Source: Gluconobacter cadivus (GTDB taxonomy: Bacteria > Pseudomonadota > Alphaproteobacteria > Acetobacterales > Acetobacteraceae). Taken from it: a stretch of DNA of 64,000 bases. A model generated the notes under the pieces. The model saw only the letters and a program-made list of their open reading frames with translations. It was not told where the DNA came from and did not search any database. The stretch covers positions 248,001 to 312,000 of the forward strand of contig NZ_JABCQI010000002.1 in assembly GCF_015244745.1 (NCBI RefSeq), in the 5' to 3' direction. Positions 9,410 to 18,358 of this stretch are shown here, one piece after another. How positions within the stretch are numbered: the first letter of the stretch is position 1; every line of letters begins with the position of its first letter. Both the position numbers and the translations under genes were made by a program.

Positions 9410-11629
9410 TCAGCCCTTGTGATCGGGCAGGGCGTAAACCACGAGCTGGTCGCTAACCGGCGTCATCATGAAGTGATGTCCACCTGCCATGATGGCGACG
9501 TACTGGTGACCATTGGCCTCGTAGGTCATCGGGTTGGCCTGTCCGCCGCCCGGCAGAACCGCGCTCCAGACCACCTTGCCGGTGTGTTCGTCGATGGCGC
9601 GGATCTGGTTATCCGTAGCCGCACCGATGAACACCAGACCACCAGCCGTCACGACCGAACCACCATTGTTCGGTGTGCCGATTTCCCATGGCAGACCTGT
9701 CGGCAGACCCCAAGGACCATTGGCGCGGGCCGTTCCCAGCGGGTGCTGCCACAGCACCTTCTGACCATGCTTCATGTCGATGGCCGTGATCATGCCGTAG
9801 GGCGGACGGTTGCACATCATGCCCGTGTACTGGTTCCAGAACGGGGTCACGACGATACCATAAGGCGTGCCGTCCATGGCGCCGTTACCTTCGGCTCCAC
9901 CGCCACCCGGCTTGTAGTTCGGGTCGTCGATCGGCATCAGGCCAAGCTGGTCAGCCTTCTTGCGGGTCACGAGCTGGTCGTACATCGGGGTGATGTTCCA
10001 GTTCGCGATCAGGATGCCGCTCTGCGGATCATAGGACATGGAGCCCCAGTCACTGCCGCCGTTATAGCCCGGATATTCGATCCACGGCTTGTCGACGCTC
10101 GGCGGGGTGAACTCGCCCGTATAGTTCGCACGGCGGAACTTGATACGGCAGAAGAGCTGGTCAAGCGGAGACATGCCCCACATGTCCGTCTCTTTCAGAT
10201 CCGGCACGCGCAGGGCGGGCATCCCCGTGGACCAAGGCTGCGTCGGCGTACGCGGATCGCCCGGAATCACACCCGGAGACGGAGCAGGACGCTCCTCGAC
10301 CGGCAGGATGGGCTTGCCGTCACGACGATCGAGCACGAAGGTCTGACCGCGCTTGGTCGGCATGATCAGCGCCGGAACGGTCTGGCCATCCGGGCCAGGC
10401 ATGTCCATCAGCGTCGCCTGCGAGCCAATGTCGTAATCCCAGACGTCCTTGTGAGCCGTCTGGAAGACCCAGCGCGGCGCGCCTGTCTTCACGTCGATGG
10501 CAACAACTGCGGAAGACACCTTGTTCTCTTCGGGGCTCCGCAGCGCACTGTAATAGTCCGAAGCCGAGTTTCCGGTCGGGACGTAAACGAGACCAAGCGC
10601 ATTGTCGCCCGTCATCGCAGCCCAAGAGTTCGGCGTACCACGGCTATAGTGATTGTTACCGGTCGGCTGGCTGTGATCGTTGGGATTGTTCACATCCCAC
10701 GCCCACAGGAACTTGCCGCTTTCGGCATCATAACCACGGATCACACCCGACGGCGCCCAGCGGCGCTGACCATCGAGGACTTCGTGGTTGACCACGACCA
10801 CACCATTCACAACCGGCGGCGGCGTCGTCATGGACACGAAGCCGGGAACGGACTCGCCCATGCCCTGCATCAGGTTGACCTGACCACCATGCCCGAAGCC
10901 TTCGCACAGATTGCCGGTCGCGGCATCAACCGCGATCAGACGCATATCGAGCGTGCCTTCGAGAATACGATTGTGGCAGGGCTGGCCTTCCGGCACCTGC
11001 GAGGACGTGAAATACGTCACACCCTTACACGCGGCGGTGTAGGGAATGGCTTCGTATTTCTCGTTGATGTTGTGACGCCAGATCTCCTTACCCGTCGCCG
11101 GGTCGAGCTTCATGATGTCGTTCTGTGCCGAACACATGTAGAGGCCATCACCAACCTTGATCGGCGTGGTTTCGGCAGCCCATTTGTTCGTCTGTCCCGG
11201 ACGCGGATAGCTGCCCGTGTGATAGACGAAAGCAACCTTGAGCTGGTCGGCGTTCTGCGGCGTGATTTCCGACAGCGGCGAATAGCGCGTCTGGCTGTCA
11301 TCACGACCATAGGCGGACCAGTCTCCCTGCGCGGGAGCAGCACTCTGCTGCGGCACCATCTGCGGAACGTCGTTCGGGTCCATGGACCCGATATCCGGCA
11401 GATTGGCAGCATTAACACCCGGAGCCTGCGGGGCGTAGGGAGAAGGACCGGAGAAGCGGCTCGTACTGGCAGGAGTCGTTGCCGTCGGCTCGTCGGCATT
11501 GCCGGGGCCGGGCACCGAAGCCGTCGGCGAACCGCCACTTCCGGCAGGAGCAAACTGGGCGTTAGCGGCCAGCGGAGCACAGGCCAGCGTGACGCAGGCT
11601 GCGGTGGCGAGAAGATGGGATCTGCGCAT
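9410..11629 (-). CDS. sldA: PQQ-dependent polyol (glycerol/sorbitol) dehydrogenase, large subunit
   Basis: 739-residue periplasmic quinoprotein that oxidises sorbitol, glycerol, mannitol, arabitol and related polyols at a secondary alcohol and passes electrons to membrane ubiquinone. It starts with a Sec signal peptide (MRRSHLLATAACVTLACAPLAANA), then a low-complexity Pro/Ala/Ser linker to about residue 100, then the eight-bladed PQQ propeller, beginning WSAYGRDDSQTRYSPLSEI, with repeated tryptophan-docking sheets such as KLDPATGKEIWRHN and AIDEHTGKVVWSAV. Its ATG overlaps the sldB stop codon by one base (TGATG), indicating coupled translation. Size and partner match the Gluconobacter SldA, not the single-chain glucose dehydrogenase. 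Confidence 0.96.
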   Translation of the reverse strand: MRRSHLLATAACVTLACAPLAANAQFAPAGSGGSPTASVPGPGNADEPTATTPASTSRFSGPSPYAPQAPGVNAANLPDIGSMDPNDVPQMVPQQSAAPAQGDWSAYGRDDSQTRYSPLSEITPQNADQLKVAFVYHTGSYPRPGQTNKWAAETTPIKVGDGLYMCSAQNDIMKLDPATGKEIWRHNINEKYEAIPYTAACKGVTYFTSSQVPEGQPCHNRILEGTLDMRLIAVDAATGNLCEGFGHGGQVNLMQGMGESVPGFVSMTTPPPVVNGVVVVNHEVLDGQRRWAPSGVIRGYDAESGKFLWAWDVNNPNDHSQPTGNNHYSRGTPNSWAAMTGDNALGLVYVPTGNSASDYYSALRSPEENKVSSAVVAIDVKTGAPRWVFQTAHKDVWDYDIGSQATLMDMPGPDGQTVPALIMPTKRGQTFVLDRRDGKPILPVEERPAPSPGVIPGDPRTPTQPWSTGMPALRVPDLKETDMWGMSPLDQLFCRIKFRRANYTGEFTPPSVDKPWIEYPGYNGGSDWGSMSYDPQSGILIANWNITPMYDQLVTRKKADQLGLMPIDDPNYKPGGGGAEGNGAMDGTPYGIVVTPFWNQYTGMMCNRPPYGMITAIDMKHGQKVLWQHPLGTARANGPWGLPTGLPWEIGTPNNGGSVVTAGGLVFIGAATDNQIRAIDEHTGKVVWSAVLPGGGQANPMTYEANGHQYVAIMAGGHHFMMTPVSDQLVVYALPDHKG

Positions 11630-12009
11630 CAGACGGCTCCCCTCAGGGTGCGGCGGGTTTCCAGTCGGCGAAGAACAGGAATGGTGAGAACGACGAGGAT
11701 ACCCAGCAGCGTGGGGCCAAAATCGCGCGGCAGAAGATCAACCGGGCTGAAACCCACTTCCCACAGCGACCAGACCCATGTGTAAGCCAGCGCGCCCAGA
11801 TAAAGGAAGGCACCGAGCGTACGGCCCAGAACCATGAACACGCCGCTGGCAACCAGCACGACGCCACAGATCAGATAATAGACGGAGCCGCCCAGCATCG
11901 CGAGTTGAGCCCCGCCGATAACAAAGAACAGCCCCACCAGAACGATAACAACCCCGAGCACGAGCGTGAGCCACTCGGTCAGGGTTCTGTTGCCATAAGT
12001 ATTTGGCAT
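11629..12009 (-). CDS. sldB: PQQ-dependent polyol dehydrogenase, small membrane subunit
   Basis: 126-residue membrane protein with four or five hydrophobic segments (about residues 12-33, 37-60, 62-80, 95-113), similar in layout to the N-terminal membrane anchor of quinoprotein glucose dehydrogenase. SldB anchors SldA to the outer face of the cytoplasmic membrane and is needed for its activity. An AGGAGG Shine-Dalgarno sequence lies nine bases before the start. The 151-base upstream gap, AT-rich between about 12090 and 12160, is the likely promoter region. Confidence 0.95.
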   Translation of the reverse strand: MPNTYGNRTLTEWLTLVLGVVIVLVGLFFVIGGAQLAMLGGSVYYLICGVVLVASGVFMVLGRTLGAFLYLGALAYTWVWSLWEVGFSPVDLLPRDFGPTLLGILVVLTIPVLRRLETRRTLRGAV

Positions 12010-12160
12010 CGGTGAAAGCCTCCTGCACTGATACCCCGGACGGTAATTCCGGACTTTCAGGAAAGCTACGGCTCTTTTGCAATATTCCCCTGTTTTATTC
12101 TAACAAAACCGTGTGCGAATACAGTTTCATTATGGTGAATTCAAATAAACGTTATTCCAA

Positions 12161-13309
12161 TTACCCAGCCGGAATCGTGACAACCGCGCCACCCGTATGG
12201 TTGGTCGCTGCAAGGGCCGCCAGAACCTGCACCATCGTAAAGGCCAGTTTGCTCTGGAAATCCCGATCGCTGATCCAGAACCACGCATTGTGATAACTGA
12301 CGGCGGCATAAGGGCCGTCCGGCTCGTCCTTGCCCGAATGGATCACGACTTCCGGCCGGTTTTCAATTCCGACCTGCCCGATCGTTGGCGGGGTCCGACC
12401 GGCCTTGATATCGCCTTCCGGAACCTCGACCTCATAGGCAAGCTGCGTGAGCATCGCGAGCATCGAGCGCGTCAGAATTGCAATCTGGCCCGGATGTTTG
12501 GGATACGGTCCATAGACGATCTCGGCCTCTTCCGCCGTCGGATCGAGATGCAGCAGACGACGCACTTCGGCCTGAATCGCGAGCAGATTGCTTTCCGAAG
12601 TGGATGTCAGAACAAGATAGGACCGCTCAGGCCCCGGCCCGCTGCCACCGCCGTTACTGTCGGACTTGCCACCGTTCTTCTTGCTGTCCGTCGGTGTCGC
12701 AGGATCGGTCGTGATGCGGATGGTCATGGCCCCCGCAACCTGAAGCTGTCTCAGATCATGCAGCAGCAGATAGAACCGTACGGACCCGCCGCCAAACGGT
12801 CCCGCGCCGAGGCCCCGCACATTGGACAGGCCATCAATGGACTGCGCCGTCAGACGCAGCAGCGTGTCGATCGGCAGACCGCCAAGGCTGAGCGGCATGA
12901 TGACGGTCGGCGAGATCGGCCGGACCACGTTTTCGGCGTATTGCTGCCCGGTGACGGGCTGATAGGTGAAAGTCGGGCTTTCCCCCAGCGACATCGTCCC
13001 TGTGCCGAACAGGTAGTTCCCGACCGCCGTGGCCGGATAGGCATAGAAACCGCCGCTGACGCTCTTGGAGACGCTGTAGCCCGCAATCACCTGTGTTGTG
13101 TCGAGGAAGGTCGGCGGATCGGCATAGCGCAGCCGCACGATATTGAGCAGCATCTCGTGCTTCTGGGTATCCCCCAGCGCGCGGGAGTATTCGAGCTGGT
13201 CGTTACGCAGCTTTCCCGGGCCCATGGGACCACAGGCAGAGAGCCCGATTGCGGAAAAACAGGTCAGGGCAGCCAGCAGCGTGGCACGAAAGTAGGAAGG
13301 ATTCGGCAT
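12161..13309 (-). CDS. Putative lipoprotein of unknown function
   Basis: 382-residue protein with a lipoprotein signal peptide; lipobox LSAC near residue 23-26 followed by GPMGPGKL. After it comes QLEYSRALGDTQKHEMLLNIVRLRYADPPTFLD, a segment I have seen in uncharacterised proteobacterial lipoproteins, then a beta-rich middle and a Gly/Ser/Asp/Lys-rich loop near residue 215. The C-terminus contains a conserved-looking HNAWFWISDRDFQSKLAFTMVQVLAALA. It precedes sldBA on the same strand with a 151-base gap; whether it is functionally tied to the polyol dehydrogenase is unknown. Confidence 0.75.
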   Translation of the reverse strand: MPNPSYFRATLLAALTCFSAIGLSACGPMGPGKLRNDQLEYSRALGDTQKHEMLLNIVRLRYADPPTFLDTTQVIAGYSVSKSVSGGFYAYPATAVGNYLFGTGTMSLGESPTFTYQPVTGQQYAENVVRPISPTVIMPLSLGGLPIDTLLRLTAQSIDGLSNVRGLGAGPFGGGSVRFYLLLHDLRQLQVAGAMTIRITTDPATPTDSKKNGGKSDSNGGGSGPGPERSYLVLTSTSESNLLAIQAEVRRLLHLDPTAEEAEIVYGPYPKHPGQIAILTRSMLAMLTQLAYEVEVPEGDIKAGRTPPTIGQVGIENRPEVVIHSGKDEPDGPYAAVSYHNAWFWISDRDFQSKLAFTMVQVLAALAATNHTGGAVVTIPAG

Positions 13310-13461
13310 GGCTGTATGAAGACTGTCCCATTGGCAGGCAAAGCGGAAGGCCCGACCTTACTAAAGGGCGGTGGGCATATCTGAAACCGCCATATTTCTT
13401 TTGAATGCCCTTTTCACCGCGCGGCAGGACAAGATTCTCGACGAAATGTGTCGTCCAAGTG

Positions 13462-13490
13462 CTTGAAACACCCTCCAGCCTTGCCTAGAT
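13462..13490 (+). promoter_or_regulatory. Candidate sigma-32 (RpoH) promoter of dnaK
   Basis: CTTG at 13462-13465 and CCTAGAT at 13484-13490 are separated by 18 bases, close to the alphaproteobacterial heat-shock consensus CTTG-N17/18-CYTAT-T. It lies 101 bases before the dnaK start. No CIRCE-type inverted repeat was seen, so heat control is probably through RpoH. Confidence 0.65.
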
Positions 13491-13591
13491 CAGTAGTCGA
13501 AACACAGGCCCGTGAGGGTCTGGGGACGTCAATAGGGTTCGATCCGGTGCCTCACAGGGCCGGGACGGACCGCTGAGAGGACTGATTTTAC

Positions 13592-15496
13592 ATGAGCAAA
13601 GTCATTGGCATTGACCTTGGTACCACCAACTCCTGCGTCGCCGTACGCGAGGGTGACGAAACCAAGGTGATCGAAAACAGCGAAGGGGCTCGCACGACGC
13701 CGTCCATGGTCGCTTTCACCGACAAGGGTGAGCGTCTCGTCGGACAGGCCGCGAAGCGTCAGGCTGTCACCAACCCCGCCAACACTCTGTATGCCGTCAA
13801 GCGCCTGATCGGCCGTCGTTACGACGATCCGACTGTCCAGAAGGACAAGGAAATGGTGCCGTACGGCATCGTCCGTGGCGACAATGGCGATGCATGGGTC
13901 GAAGCCCGCGGCGAGAAGTATGCCCCGTCGCAGATCGCAGCCTATGTTCTGGGCAAGATGAAGGAAACCGCCGAAAGCTATCTCGGCGAGACCGTCTCCC
14001 AGGCCGTCATCACGGTTCCGGCCTACTTCAACGACGCCCAGCGTCAGGCCACCCGTGACGCTGGCAAGATCGCCGGCCTCGAAGTCCTGCGTATCATCAA
14101 CGAGCCGACCGCAGCAGCCCTCGCCTATGGCCTTGGCAAGCGCGATTCCGGCACGGTGGCCGTGTATGACCTTGGTGGTGGCACGTTCGACGTCTCCATC
14201 CTCGAGATCTCCGATGGCGTGATCGAAGTGAAGTCCACGAACGGCGACACGTTCCTGGGCGGTGAAGACTTCGACAACCGCATCATCGGCTTCCTCGCCG
14301 ACGAGTTCAAGAAAGAGCAAGGCATCGACCTGCGTGGCGACAAACTCGCCCTGCAGCGCCTCAAGGAAGCCGCCGAAAAGGCCAAGATCGAGCTGTCTTC
14401 TTCCAAGGAGACTGAGATCAACCTGCCGTTCATCACGGCTGATGCCTCCGGCCCGAAGCACCTCGTCGTCAAGCTGTCCCGCGCCAAGCTGGAAAGCCTC
14501 GTCGATGATCTGGTGCAGCGTACCCTCGGCCCGTGCCGCGCAGCCATCAAGGATGCGTCTGTCTCCCCGAGCGAGATCGACGAAGTCATTCTCGTTGGCG
14601 GCATGACGCGTATGCCGAAGGTCATCGAGACGGTTAAGGAATTCTTCGGCAAGGAACCGGCCCGCAACGTCAATCCGGACGAAGTGGTCGCCATCGGTGC
14701 TGCCGTTCAGGGCGCTGTCCTGAAGGGTGACGTCAAGGACGTTCTGCTCCTCGACGTGACGCCGCTGTCGCTGGGTATCGAGACGCTGGGTGGCGTGTTC
14801 ACCCGTCTGATCGACCGCAACACGACGATCCCGACCAAGAAGAGCCAGACCTTCTCCACGGCCGAAGACAACCAGAACGCCGTGACCATCAAGGTCTATC
14901 AGGGCGAGCGTGAGATGGCAGCCGACAACAAGCTGCTGGGCAACTTCGACCTTCAGGGCATTGCGCCTGCACCGCGTGGCGTGCCGCAGATCGAAGTCAC
15001 GTTCGACATTGACGCCAACGGCATCGTGAACGTGTCCGCCAAGGACAAGGCCACGAACAAGGAACAGCAGATCAAGATCCAGGCTTCTGGCGGTCTGTCC
15101 GATTCCGACATCGACCGCATGGTCAAGGACGCGGAAGCCAACGCAACCGCCGACAAGGCCAAGCGCGAACTGGTCGAGCTGCGCAACAGCACGGAAAGCC
15201 TCATCCACCAGACCGAGAAGTCCATCACCGAAGGTGGCGACAAGGTTCCGGCGGCTGACAAGTCCGAAGCGGAAGCCGCTATTGCCGAAGCCCGCGAAGC
15301 TCTGGGTGGCGAAAATCTCGACGCCCTGAAGGCTGCCAGCGAGAAACTGACGCAGGCTGCCATGAAGGTTGGTCAGGCTGTCTATCAGGCTGGTCAGGGT
15401 GCTGAAGGCGCTGCGGCTCCGGAAGCTGAAAAGAAGGACGACAACGTCGTCGATGCCGACTTCGAAGACCTCGAAGACGACCACAAGAAGCACTGA
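13592..15496 (+). CDS. dnaK: Chaperone DnaK (Hsp70)
   Basis: 634-residue ATP-dependent chaperone. The ATPase domain starts with [13 protein letters not shown] and contains [35 protein letters not shown] and [12 protein letters not shown]; the interdomain linker and substrate domain follow at [19 protein letters not shown]. The C-terminal lid ends in an acidic tail, [10 protein letters not shown], somewhat different from the usual EEVxD-like end. GAGAGGA provides the ribosome-binding site. It forms the classic pair with dnaJ. Confidence 0.98.
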   Translation: MSKVIGIDLGTTNSCVAVREGDETKVIENSEGARTTPSMVAFTDKGERLVGQAAKRQAVTNPANTLYAVKRLIGRRYDDPTVQKDKEMVPYGIVRGDNGDAWVEARGEKYAPSQIAAYVLGKMKETAESYLGETVSQAVITVPAYFNDAQRQATRDAGKIAGLEVLRIINEPTAAALAYGLGKRDSGTVAVYDLGGGTFDVSILEISDGVIEVKSTNGDTFLGGEDFDNRIIGFLADEFKKEQGIDLRGDKLALQRLKEAAEKAKIELSSSKETEINLPFITADASGPKHLVVKLSRAKLESLVDDLVQRTLGPCRAAIKDASVSPSEIDEVILVGGMTRMPKVIETVKEFFGKEPARNVNPDEVVAIGAAVQGAVLKGDVKDVLLLDVTPLSLGIETLGGVFTRLIDRNTTIPTKKSQTFSTAEDNQNAVTIKVYQGEREMAADNKLLGNFDLQGIAPAPRGVPQIEVTFDIDANGIVNVSAKDKATNKEQQIKIQASGGLSDSDIDRMVKDAEANATADKAKRELVELRNSTESLIHQTEKSITEGGDKVPAADKSEAEAAIAEAREALGGENLDALKAASEKLTQAAMKVGQAVYQAGQGAEGAAAPEAEKKDDNVVDADFEDLEDDHKKH

Positions 15497-15550
15497 TCGG
15501 GTGACTTTCCCGGATGGAGCGCAACGCTCCGTCCGGCCCTGTTTTCCGAG

Positions 15551-15592
15551 GGCGCCCGTTCCCGCAAGGGGGTGGGCGCCATTCTTGTTTTT
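15551..15592 (+). terminator. Intercistronic hairpin between dnaK and dnaJ
   Basis: GGCGCCC (15551-15557) pairs with GGGCGCC (15574-15580), with an inner CCC-GCAA-GGG stem-loop, followed by the T-rich ATTCTTGTTTTT. It could act as a partial terminator or mRNA-stabilising element that lowers dnaJ output relative to dnaK. Confidence 0.6.
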
Positions 15593-15641
15593 CCGGCCCA
15601 TAACAGGGACCGCCTTCCGGAACGCCCCCTAAGGACCGAAC

Positions 15642-16784
15642 ATGGCCATCAAAATCGACTATTACGAATCCCTTGAAGTCTCCCGCACGGCCTCGCCGGA
15701 CGAGCTGAAAAAAGCCTTCCGCAAGCAGGCCATGCGTTATCATCCCGACCGCAATCCGGGTGATGACGCCGCCGAGCAGAAGTTCAAGGAAATCAACGAA
15801 GCCTATGATGTCCTGAAGGACTCGCAGAAGCGCGCGGCCTATGACCAGTACGGCCATGACGCCTTCGAAGGTGGCATGGGCGGAATGGGCGGCGGCTTCG
15901 GCGGTGGTTTTGCCGGTGCGGGCGGTCTGGGCGACATCTTCGACCAGATGTTCGGAGACATGATGGGCGGCCGTCGGGGTGGTGGACGCCGGACCGGGGC
16001 GGATGTCCAGGTTCAGGTCGAAATCACGTTGATGGAAGCCTTCACGGGCGTGAAGAAGGATGTCGAGGTCCGCACCCGCGTGGCCTGTGAATCCTGCCAC
16101 GGTTCGGGTTCGGCTGATCCCAAGGCGGGCAGCACCACATGCCCAACCTGTCACGGTGCGGGCAAGGTCCGGGCGCAGCAGGGCTTTTTCCTCGTCGAGC
16201 GCCCCTGTCCAACCTGTCATGGTTCGGGACGGACCGTCGCCAATCCGTGTAAGGCCTGCCACGGCACGGGTACACAGGCGAAGACCGAGACCATCAGCAT
16301 CGACATCCCGGCTGGCGTCGAGGATGGCACCCGCATCCGCATGGCGGGCAAGGGCGAAGCTGGCGGTGAAGGCGTGCAGCCGGGCGATCTGTATGTCCAC
16401 ATTTCCGTCCTGTCGCATGACATTTTCCAGCGCGACGGTGCAAACATCTATTGCCGCGTTCCGCTGCGCATGACGCAGGCAGCTCTGGGTACGGAAGTGG
16501 AAGTGCCGGTTGTGGATGGTGGCCGAAGCAAGGTCCGCATCCCTGCCGGAACCCAGACGGGCGAGACGTTCCGTCTGCGCGGCAAGGGTTTCTCGGTCCT
16601 GCGGTCTTCAGCACGCGGGGACATGTATATTCAGGTCTCGGTCGAAACGCCGAGCCATCTGACGAAGCGCCAGCGCGAACTTCTTGAAGAATTCGAGAAG
16701 GAAGCCGGGGACGACCACGCCAAGGGCAGCCCCGAAAGCAGCGGCTTCTTCGCCAAGGTCCGCGACTTCTTCGACGGCCGCTGA
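15642..16784 (+). CDS. dnaJ: Chaperone DnaJ (Hsp40)
   Basis: 380-residue co-chaperone that stimulates DnaK ATPase. The J domain holds the HPD motif ([11 protein letters not shown], about residue 33), followed by a Gly/Met/Phe-rich region (residues 77-110) and four zinc-finger repeats: [24 protein letters not shown] and CKACHGTG. The C-terminal substrate-binding domains follow. AAGGA precedes the ATG. It ends just before a strong bidirectional terminator. Confidence 0.98.
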   Translation: MAIKIDYYESLEVSRTASPDELKKAFRKQAMRYHPDRNPGDDAAEQKFKEINEAYDVLKDSQKRAAYDQYGHDAFEGGMGGMGGGFGGGFAGAGGLGDIFDQMFGDMMGGRRGGGRRTGADVQVQVEITLMEAFTGVKKDVEVRTRVACESCHGSGSADPKAGSTTCPTCHGAGKVRAQQGFFLVERPCPTCHGSGRTVANPCKACHGTGTQAKTETISIDIPAGVEDGTRIRMAGKGEAGGEGVQPGDLYVHISVLSHDIFQRDGANIYCRVPLRMTQAALGTEVEVPVVDGGRSKVRIPAGTQTGETFRLRGKGFSVLRSSARGDMYIQVSVETPSHLTKRQRELLEEFEKEAGDDHAKGSPESSGFFAKVRDFFDGR

Positions 16785-16801
16785 TCTTTATCAGGCTCAC
16801 G

Positions 16802-16840
16802 AAAAACCCCGGTGCCCTCCCTGAAGGCACCGGGGTTTTT
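16802..16840. terminator. Bidirectional terminator between dnaJ and the shikimate dehydrogenase-like gene
   Basis: A perfect 15-bp stem, AAAAACCCCGGTGCC (16802-16816) with GGCACCGGGGTTTTT (16826-16840), and a 9-base loop. T runs occur on both strands, so it can serve both converging genes. Confidence 0.9.
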
Positions 16841-16856
16841 TTGTCAGTTTTTTATA

Positions 16857-17711
16857 TCAGGCCGCGCCGAAAATATCCTTCAGGGTTTTTTCCATCACCC
16901 CGGCATCCAGCGTCTTGCCCAGCCAGTGCTCCACGCAGATCACGCCCTGATTGACCAGCATGCCAAGCCCGTCCAGCGCGGTGCAGCCCTTGCCTTCTGC
17001 TTCCCGCAGCAGACGCGTTCTGGGCGGGTTCGGGATCACATCCGCAACGATCAGGCCCTTACGCAGGGTTTCGACCTTCAGAGGCGGCATGGTTTCGGAA
17101 TCGCCCAGACCGATGGATGTCGCATTGATCAGAATGTCCACGTCTTCCGGCACGCTGGCATCACCGTTCCAGGCCTGAACATCCGACTTGGCCGACGTAT
17201 TGTCCCGGACGAGGGCGGCGATGGTCTCGGCTTTCTTCGGATCGCGGTTCATGACGGTGATATGGGCGACGGAGGCCAGACCCAGTTCCACGGCAATGGC
17301 GCGTGCGGCCCCACCTGCTCCCAGAAGCAGGACCTTCTTGCCGGACGGGTCCGTGACCTTTTTGAGAGAGGCCAGAAAGCCCTTGCCGTCCGTATTGTCG
17401 CCGATCAGACGGCTATCGCGGATGGAGACGCAGTTCACGGCCCCGATGATCCGGGCGGATTCGGCCACTTCGTCCAGATGCTCGATCACCTTGACCTTGT
17501 GCGGCAGGGAACAGTTGAACCCGACCCATTCCATGGCCCGCGCGCCTGCTACGGCGTCTTTCAGACCCTCGGCCTTGACGTCACAGTTGATGTAGCGGGC
17601 ATCGATGTCGTGGTGCTGATAGGCGGCCTCGATCATGGCGACGGTCGGGTTGTCGTCGCAGGGTGTCGAGAACGATCCCGTCAGGATGCTGCGGAAATTC
17701 TGCTGGCTCAT
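16857..17711 (-). CDS. Shikimate dehydrogenase-family oxidoreductase (divergent AroE)
   Basis: 284-residue protein of the shikimate/quinate dehydrogenase family. The catalytic lysine is in CSLPHK and the catalytic aspartate in GDNTDGKGF; the NADP-type Rossmann motif reads LLGAGGAARAIAVELG, followed by VMNRDPKKAE. The shikimate-binding serine motif near the N-terminus, normally SLSP-like, is GSFSTPCDDNPT here, and the usual NVTxPHK is NCSLPHK, so this may be a paralogue acting on another cyclic polyol acid. The start at 17711 has GAGGAG eight bases upstream. Confidence 0.82.
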   Translation of the reverse strand: MSQQNFRSILTGSFSTPCDDNPTVAMIEAAYQHHDIDARYINCDVKAEGLKDAVAGARAMEWVGFNCSLPHKVKVIEHLDEVAESARIIGAVNCVSIRDSRLIGDNTDGKGFLASLKKVTDPSGKKVLLLGAGGAARAIAVELGLASVAHITVMNRDPKKAETIAALVRDNTSAKSDVQAWNGDASVPEDVDILINATSIGLGDSETMPPLKVETLRKGLIVADVIPNPPRTRLLREAEGKGCTALDGLGMLVNQGVICVEHWLGKTLDAGVMEKTLKDIFGAA

Positions 17712-17810
17712 GAGAGGCTCCTCGGATCTGTGCAGTCTTGCGTTCACACGACATGACGCACGAGAGCGCAGAAGGTCCATTCACATTCCGGAAATCCCCA
17801 ATTTTCTGTC

Positions 17811-18278
17811 TCAGTCGTCGACGGGCACAATCAGACCCAGAAGGGCCGCCTCCCGTCCCGTCAGCAGATCGGCGAGCGTATAGCCGTCCAGAACTGCCAG
17901 GAACGCGCCCAGCGCATCGCCCAGCACGCTCCGCAGCACACAGGCCGGAGACAGCACGCAGGGCCGTCCATCTGTGCTGTTACGGCCCTCGCAGTCCACC
18001 AGCGCCATGTCGTCTTCGGTAAAGCGCACGACTGCGCCCACGTTGATTTCCGCAGCCGGCCGCGCGAGTTCCAGCCCGCCGCCCCGTCCACGGACGGTGG
18101 TGACGAAACCGCCCTGCCCCAGACGATGGACCACCTTCACCAGATGGTTTTCAGAAATACGGTAAGCCTGCGCGATCTCACGGATGGAAACACGGCGTGA
18201 GGCATGGGCGCCCGGATGGTGAATCCCCAGATGGATCAGCACGCGCAGGGCGTAGTCAGTGTGCAGTGTCAGACGCAT
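17811..18278 (-). CDS. nsrR: Rrf2-family nitric-oxide-sensing repressor NsrR
   Basis: 155-residue winged-helix regulator with the Rrf2 N-terminus MRLTLHTDYALRVLIHL and wing RGRGGGLELARP. Three cysteines, Cys96, Cys107 and Cys113, match the NsrR iron-sulfur cluster ligands. Nitric oxide damages the cluster and releases the repressor from DNA. The gene is divergent from hmp, a standard NsrR target, and an excellent NsrR-type palindrome lies in the 80-base gap between them. Confidence 0.92.
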   Translation of the reverse strand: MRLTLHTDYALRVLIHLGIHHPGAHASRRVSIREIAQAYRISENHLVKVVHRLGQGGFVTTVRGRGGGLELARPAAEINVGAVVRFTEDDMALVDCEGRNSTDGRPCVLSPACVLRSVLGDALGAFLAVLDGYTLADLLTGREAALLGLIVPVDD

Positions 18279-18320
18279 GGCGACTCCTCTGCCAGATTGA
18301 CAGGATCAGGTCACGTTTAT

Positions 18321-18345
18321 AAAGATGTATTTTATATACATCTTT
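18321..18345. promoter_or_regulatory. NsrR operator between nsrR and hmp
   Basis: A perfect inverted repeat with 10-bp arms, AAAGATGTAT (18321-18330) and ATACATCTTT (18336-18345), around TTTAT. It agrees with the proteobacterial NsrR consensus (AAGATGYATTT and its complement). It is 13 bases before the hmp ATG, where bound repressor would block transcription or early elongation. Confidence 0.9.
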
Positions 18346-18358
18346 TAGGGGACCGCTC

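Noticed and set aside
9305-11785. Long open frame on the plus strand, antisense to sldA (826 codons)
   Set aside because: Arg/His/Val-rich composition without domains; such frames arise from GC-biased third positions of the real gene on the other strand.
13529-15601. 690-codon open frame antisense to dnaK
   Set aside because: Exactly shadows dnaK codons; no ribosome site and no recognisable protein features.
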